A DNA stretch of 64,000 nt from Nannocystis pusilla (lineage in GTDB: Bacteria; Myxococcota_A; Polyangia; Nannocystales; Nannocystaceae). Positions 62,157 to 64,000 of this stretch are shown piece by piece. Under the pieces are notes generated by a model. The model was not told the DNA's origin, did no database searches, and saw only the letters and a program-made list of their open reading frames with translations. The position numbers were made by a program, and so were the translations under genes. Position 1 is the stretch's first letter, and each line of letters starts with the position of its first letter. The DNA is taken from NCBI RefSeq assembly GCF_020073745.1, contig NZ_JAIRAU010000052.1, forward strand, positions 1-64,000, in the 5' to 3' direction.

Positions 62157-62176
62157 AGATGTCCGGATGGACATGT
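62157..62176 (+). repeat. 14-bp RCATGY array, 2 units
   Basis: AGATGT 62157 and ACATGT 62171, 14 bp apart; ATGTCC-GGAT-GGACAT hairpin. It fills the short gap between the dehydrogenase and aminotransferase genes. Confidence 0.75.
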
Positions 62177-62180
62177 CCTG

Positions 62181-63302
62181 TCAAACGGCATCGGCGGTCT
62201 CCGGCAGCGCGGCGCGCGCGGGGCAGGCGCGCCTGCGGCTGTCCTCGAGGACATCTGCGACGCGGGCGGCGACGCGGCGCTCGACGTGGGCGAGGACGTC
62301 GGCGGGCCCGGTCGGGTCGCTGGCGTAGAGGGCCTCGACGGCGAGCGAGCCGCCGGCGCCGGCGAGCAGGTCGGGGACGACGAGGACGCCCGCGGCGTGC
62401 AGGGCGTGTTCGACGGCGGGCGCGAGCGCGAGGTTGGCGGCCTCGACGATCCCGCCGCAGCGCAGGCCGGCGATCGCGGCGACGTCGAAGGCGCGCGAGA
62501 CGGCGGCGAGGATGAGGATGTCGCACTCGGCGGTCAGCACGGCCGACGAGGGGCGCGCGTCGGGCAGGTCGGGGAGGCGGCCGCCCTGGCGTCGGGCCAG
62601 CAGCGCGGGGACGTCGAGGCCGGCGCCGGCGACGAGGCAGCGGACGTCGTCGGCCCAGGCGATGACCCGGCAACCTGCCCGATCGAGCAGGTAAGCCGCG
62701 CCGCCCCCCATGGCGCCGGCCCCCTGGATGGCGACGCGCAGGCCGCTCGCGCGGCCGAGGGCGCGGGCGAGCGCGAGCGCGGCGGCCCGCACGGCGGCGG
62801 GTGCCCGCAGCTGGTGCACGGACCAGCCGTCGAGCGCGGCGTCGAGGAATTCATAGCGGCGGAGGAACTCGCGATCGGGCAGGCCGCGGCTGCGGCCGAC
62901 GGCGATCTTGAGGCAGGGCAGGCCGACGTCGGCGCCGGCCCGCTGCAGCTCGGCCATGGTGGTGTTGAGGTCGGGGCCGACCGACCACGTGCGCTCGACG
63001 AGCGGCGCCAGCGTGGCGAGGAAGCGGCGCAGGACGGCCGCGCGCGCCGGATGCTCGGGCGCCATCGCCAGCCCGGCCTTGGCGCCGCCGACGGGCAGGG
63101 CGTACACGGCTTGCTTGCGGGTCATGTTGCCGGCCAGCGCGGCGATCTCGTCGATGTCGACGTCGGCGGCGATCCGCAGGCCACCGGCGCACACACCGTC
63201 GACGAGGCGGTCGATCACCAGCACGCCCGTGACCGGCTCGATCGGATCGCAATATTCGATCTTGAGGAGCGCCACCCGTCCGCACCACCCGCGCGAGATC
63301 AT
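62181..63302 (-). CDS. Glu/Leu/Phe/Val dehydrogenase family protein
   Basis: A 373-residue homologue of NAD-dependent leucine/valine/phenylalanine dehydrogenases, which interconvert an amino acid and its 2-oxo acid plus ammonia. The catalytic Lys is in YALPVGGAKAGLAM, the Asp region in SVGPDLNTTMAEL, and the Rossmann motif in VAIQGAGAMGGGAAYLL. It precedes the aminotransferase operon by 53 bp on the same strand, with only the repeat pair between, so it is likely co-transcribed and supplies or drains the 2-oxo acid pool for that pathway. ATG 63302 is used; a GTG nine codons later (63275) would also fit. Confidence 0.83.
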   Translation of the reverse strand: MISRGWCGRVALLKIEYCDPIEPVTGVLVIDRLVDGVCAGGLRIAADVDIDEIAALAGNMTRKQAVYALPVGGAKAGLAMAPEHPARAAVLRRFLATLAPLVERTWSVGPDLNTTMAELQRAGADVGLPCLKIAVGRSRGLPDREFLRRYEFLDAALDGWSVHQLRAPAAVRAAALALARALGRASGLRVAIQGAGAMGGGAAYLLDRAGCRVIAWADDVRCLVAGAGLDVPALLARRQGGRLPDLPDARPSSAVLTAECDILILAAVSRAFDVAAIAGLRCGGIVEAANLALAPAVEHALHAAGVLVVPDLLAGAGGSLAVEALYASDPTGPADVLAHVERRVAARVADVLEDSRRRACPARAALPETADAV

Positions 63303-63473
63303 CGTATCGGAGCAGGCGACGCCTGACCATGCGCGAGCGCTGACGTCGCGACCTCATGCGGGGCCTGAGAGGAGTCCTCGCGCGCGAACGCCTCGCTCGC
63401 GCTCTCGCTCGCGCGGCCGCGTTGACACCGCCCGCGCCGCCGCGGACCATGGAGCGCGGCGGTGGGCGTGGGG

Positions 63474-64000
63474 ATGGCTGAGGCGTGGCGATCCTTGATC
63501 GATCGGCGGTTTCCGGCGGCGCAGAGCGTGCTGCTGCGCTATCACCGGGTGCTCGCGCTGCCGGAGCTGGCGCCCGGGCTGGAGCTCGCAGACCTCGAGC
63601 GATGCTCGCACGGCGAGGGGGCGACGACGTTCGCGCTGGCGGACCGCGGGGCCAGCGAGGTGATCGTCTGCGACGAGTCGAGCCGGATGATCACGGGCAC
63701 GTACAAGGCGCTCGACGCGTGCGTGTCGCTGGCGCTGCTGCGCCGGGCGAAGGTGTCGCGGCTGGTGGCGTCGTCGGGCGGCAACCTGTGCGCGGCGCTG
63801 GCGGCCTACGCGTCCCGGCAGGGGATCGAGGCGTTCCTGTTCCAGCCGACGCGCACGCTGTACAAGCAGCGCAGCGATCACTTCGGCGCGGGCGTGCACC
63901 TGATCGCGGTCGATCTGCCGGAGCCGGAGGTGAAGCGGCTGGCGCGAGCGTTCGCCACGCGCTTCGGCGTGGCCCACGTGCCCGACATCCGCTGGCGCCT
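63474..64000 (+). CDS. PLP-dependent enzyme of the threonine synthase/cysteate synthase type, partial
   Basis: At least 175 residues, cut by the right edge. It is fold-type II PLP: the Lys region MITGTYKALDACVSLALL matches the SxKxR/K-type lysine segment, and VASSGGNLCAALAAYASRQG is the phosphate-binding SSGN motif, followed by AFLFQPTRTLYKQ. The protein is of the threonine synthase-like or cysteate synthase-like group. It is divergent from the amino-acid dehydrogenase with 170 bp between starts. It may supply the amino acid substrate for the neighbouring operon. Confidence 0.75.
   Translation, partial: MAEAWRSLIDRRFPAAQSVLLRYHRVLALPELAPGLELADLERCSHGEGATTFALADRGASEVIVCDESSRMITGTYKALDACVSLALLRRAKVSRLVASSGGNLCAALAAYASRQGIEAFLFQPTRTLYKQRSDHFGAGVHLIAVDLPEPEVKRLARAFATRFGVAHVPDIRWR

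Overview
The window is about 64 kb of very GC-rich bacterial chromosome. The gene content points to a myxobacterium, most likely of the Nannocystis type. Pointers are many predicted lipoproteins with a lipobox Cys followed by a Thr/Ser/Gly-rich linker, a Hanks-type Ser/Thr kinase, a multidomain pseudokinase/AAA/GAF/PAS/STAS protein, two PAS histidine kinases, an FHA-linked sigma-54 activator, a DUF1592/DUF1552 pair, an IgGFc-binding-like lipoprotein and a CotH protein. The assignment is inferred from content; there is no rRNA or marker gene here. I found no tRNA, rRNA, CRISPR array, transposase or phage gene.

Layout. 1-9.6 kb: HEAT-repeat protein (cut by the left edge), PaaI-like thioesterase, giant signalling protein, topoisomerase IB. 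10.5-25.4 kb: two tandem ATP-grasp ligases, GNAT, CotH lipoprotein, P450, S9 peptidase, quinone-oxidoreductase-like enzyme, a third ATP-grasp protein, IgGFc-binding-like lipoprotein, sugar acetyltransferase. 25.7-34.8 kb: histidine kinases and lipoproteins, including a Cys-rich one interrupted by an in-frame TGA. 34.9-44.9 kb: a regulatory block with a di-heme-type lipoprotein, an FHA/sigma-54 activator, a TPR protein, a Ser/Thr kinase operon and a cyclophilin lipoprotein. 45.4-49.5 kb: MFS transporter, family-1 glycosyltransferase and periplasmic-binding-like protein in one overlapping operon. 50.0-54.8 kb: DUF1592, DUF1552 and an eight-repeat Cys-rich lipoprotein. 56.3-64 kb: a compact, apparently biosynthetic operon (glycosyltransferase-like, two methyltransferases, heme-oxygenase-like diiron protein, class IV aminotransferase), next to an amino-acid-dehydrogenase homologue and a divergent PLP enzyme that runs off the right edge.

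Three sequence-level signals stand out. (1) A dispersed family of short arrays in which the palindrome RCATGY recurs at exactly 14-bp steps: about 17 loci and more than 40 units, between genes and also in frame inside genes. (2) Three tandem pairs of CCCAA-N6-TTGGG, each pair spaced exactly 23 bp, all near the FHA/sigma-54 activator or the Ser/Thr kinase operon; these look like enhancer sites for that activator. (3) A candidate selenocysteine codon creating a U-x-x-C motif in a secreted Cys-rich lipoprotein. The 56-64 kb operon is the best candidate for an undescribed pathway.
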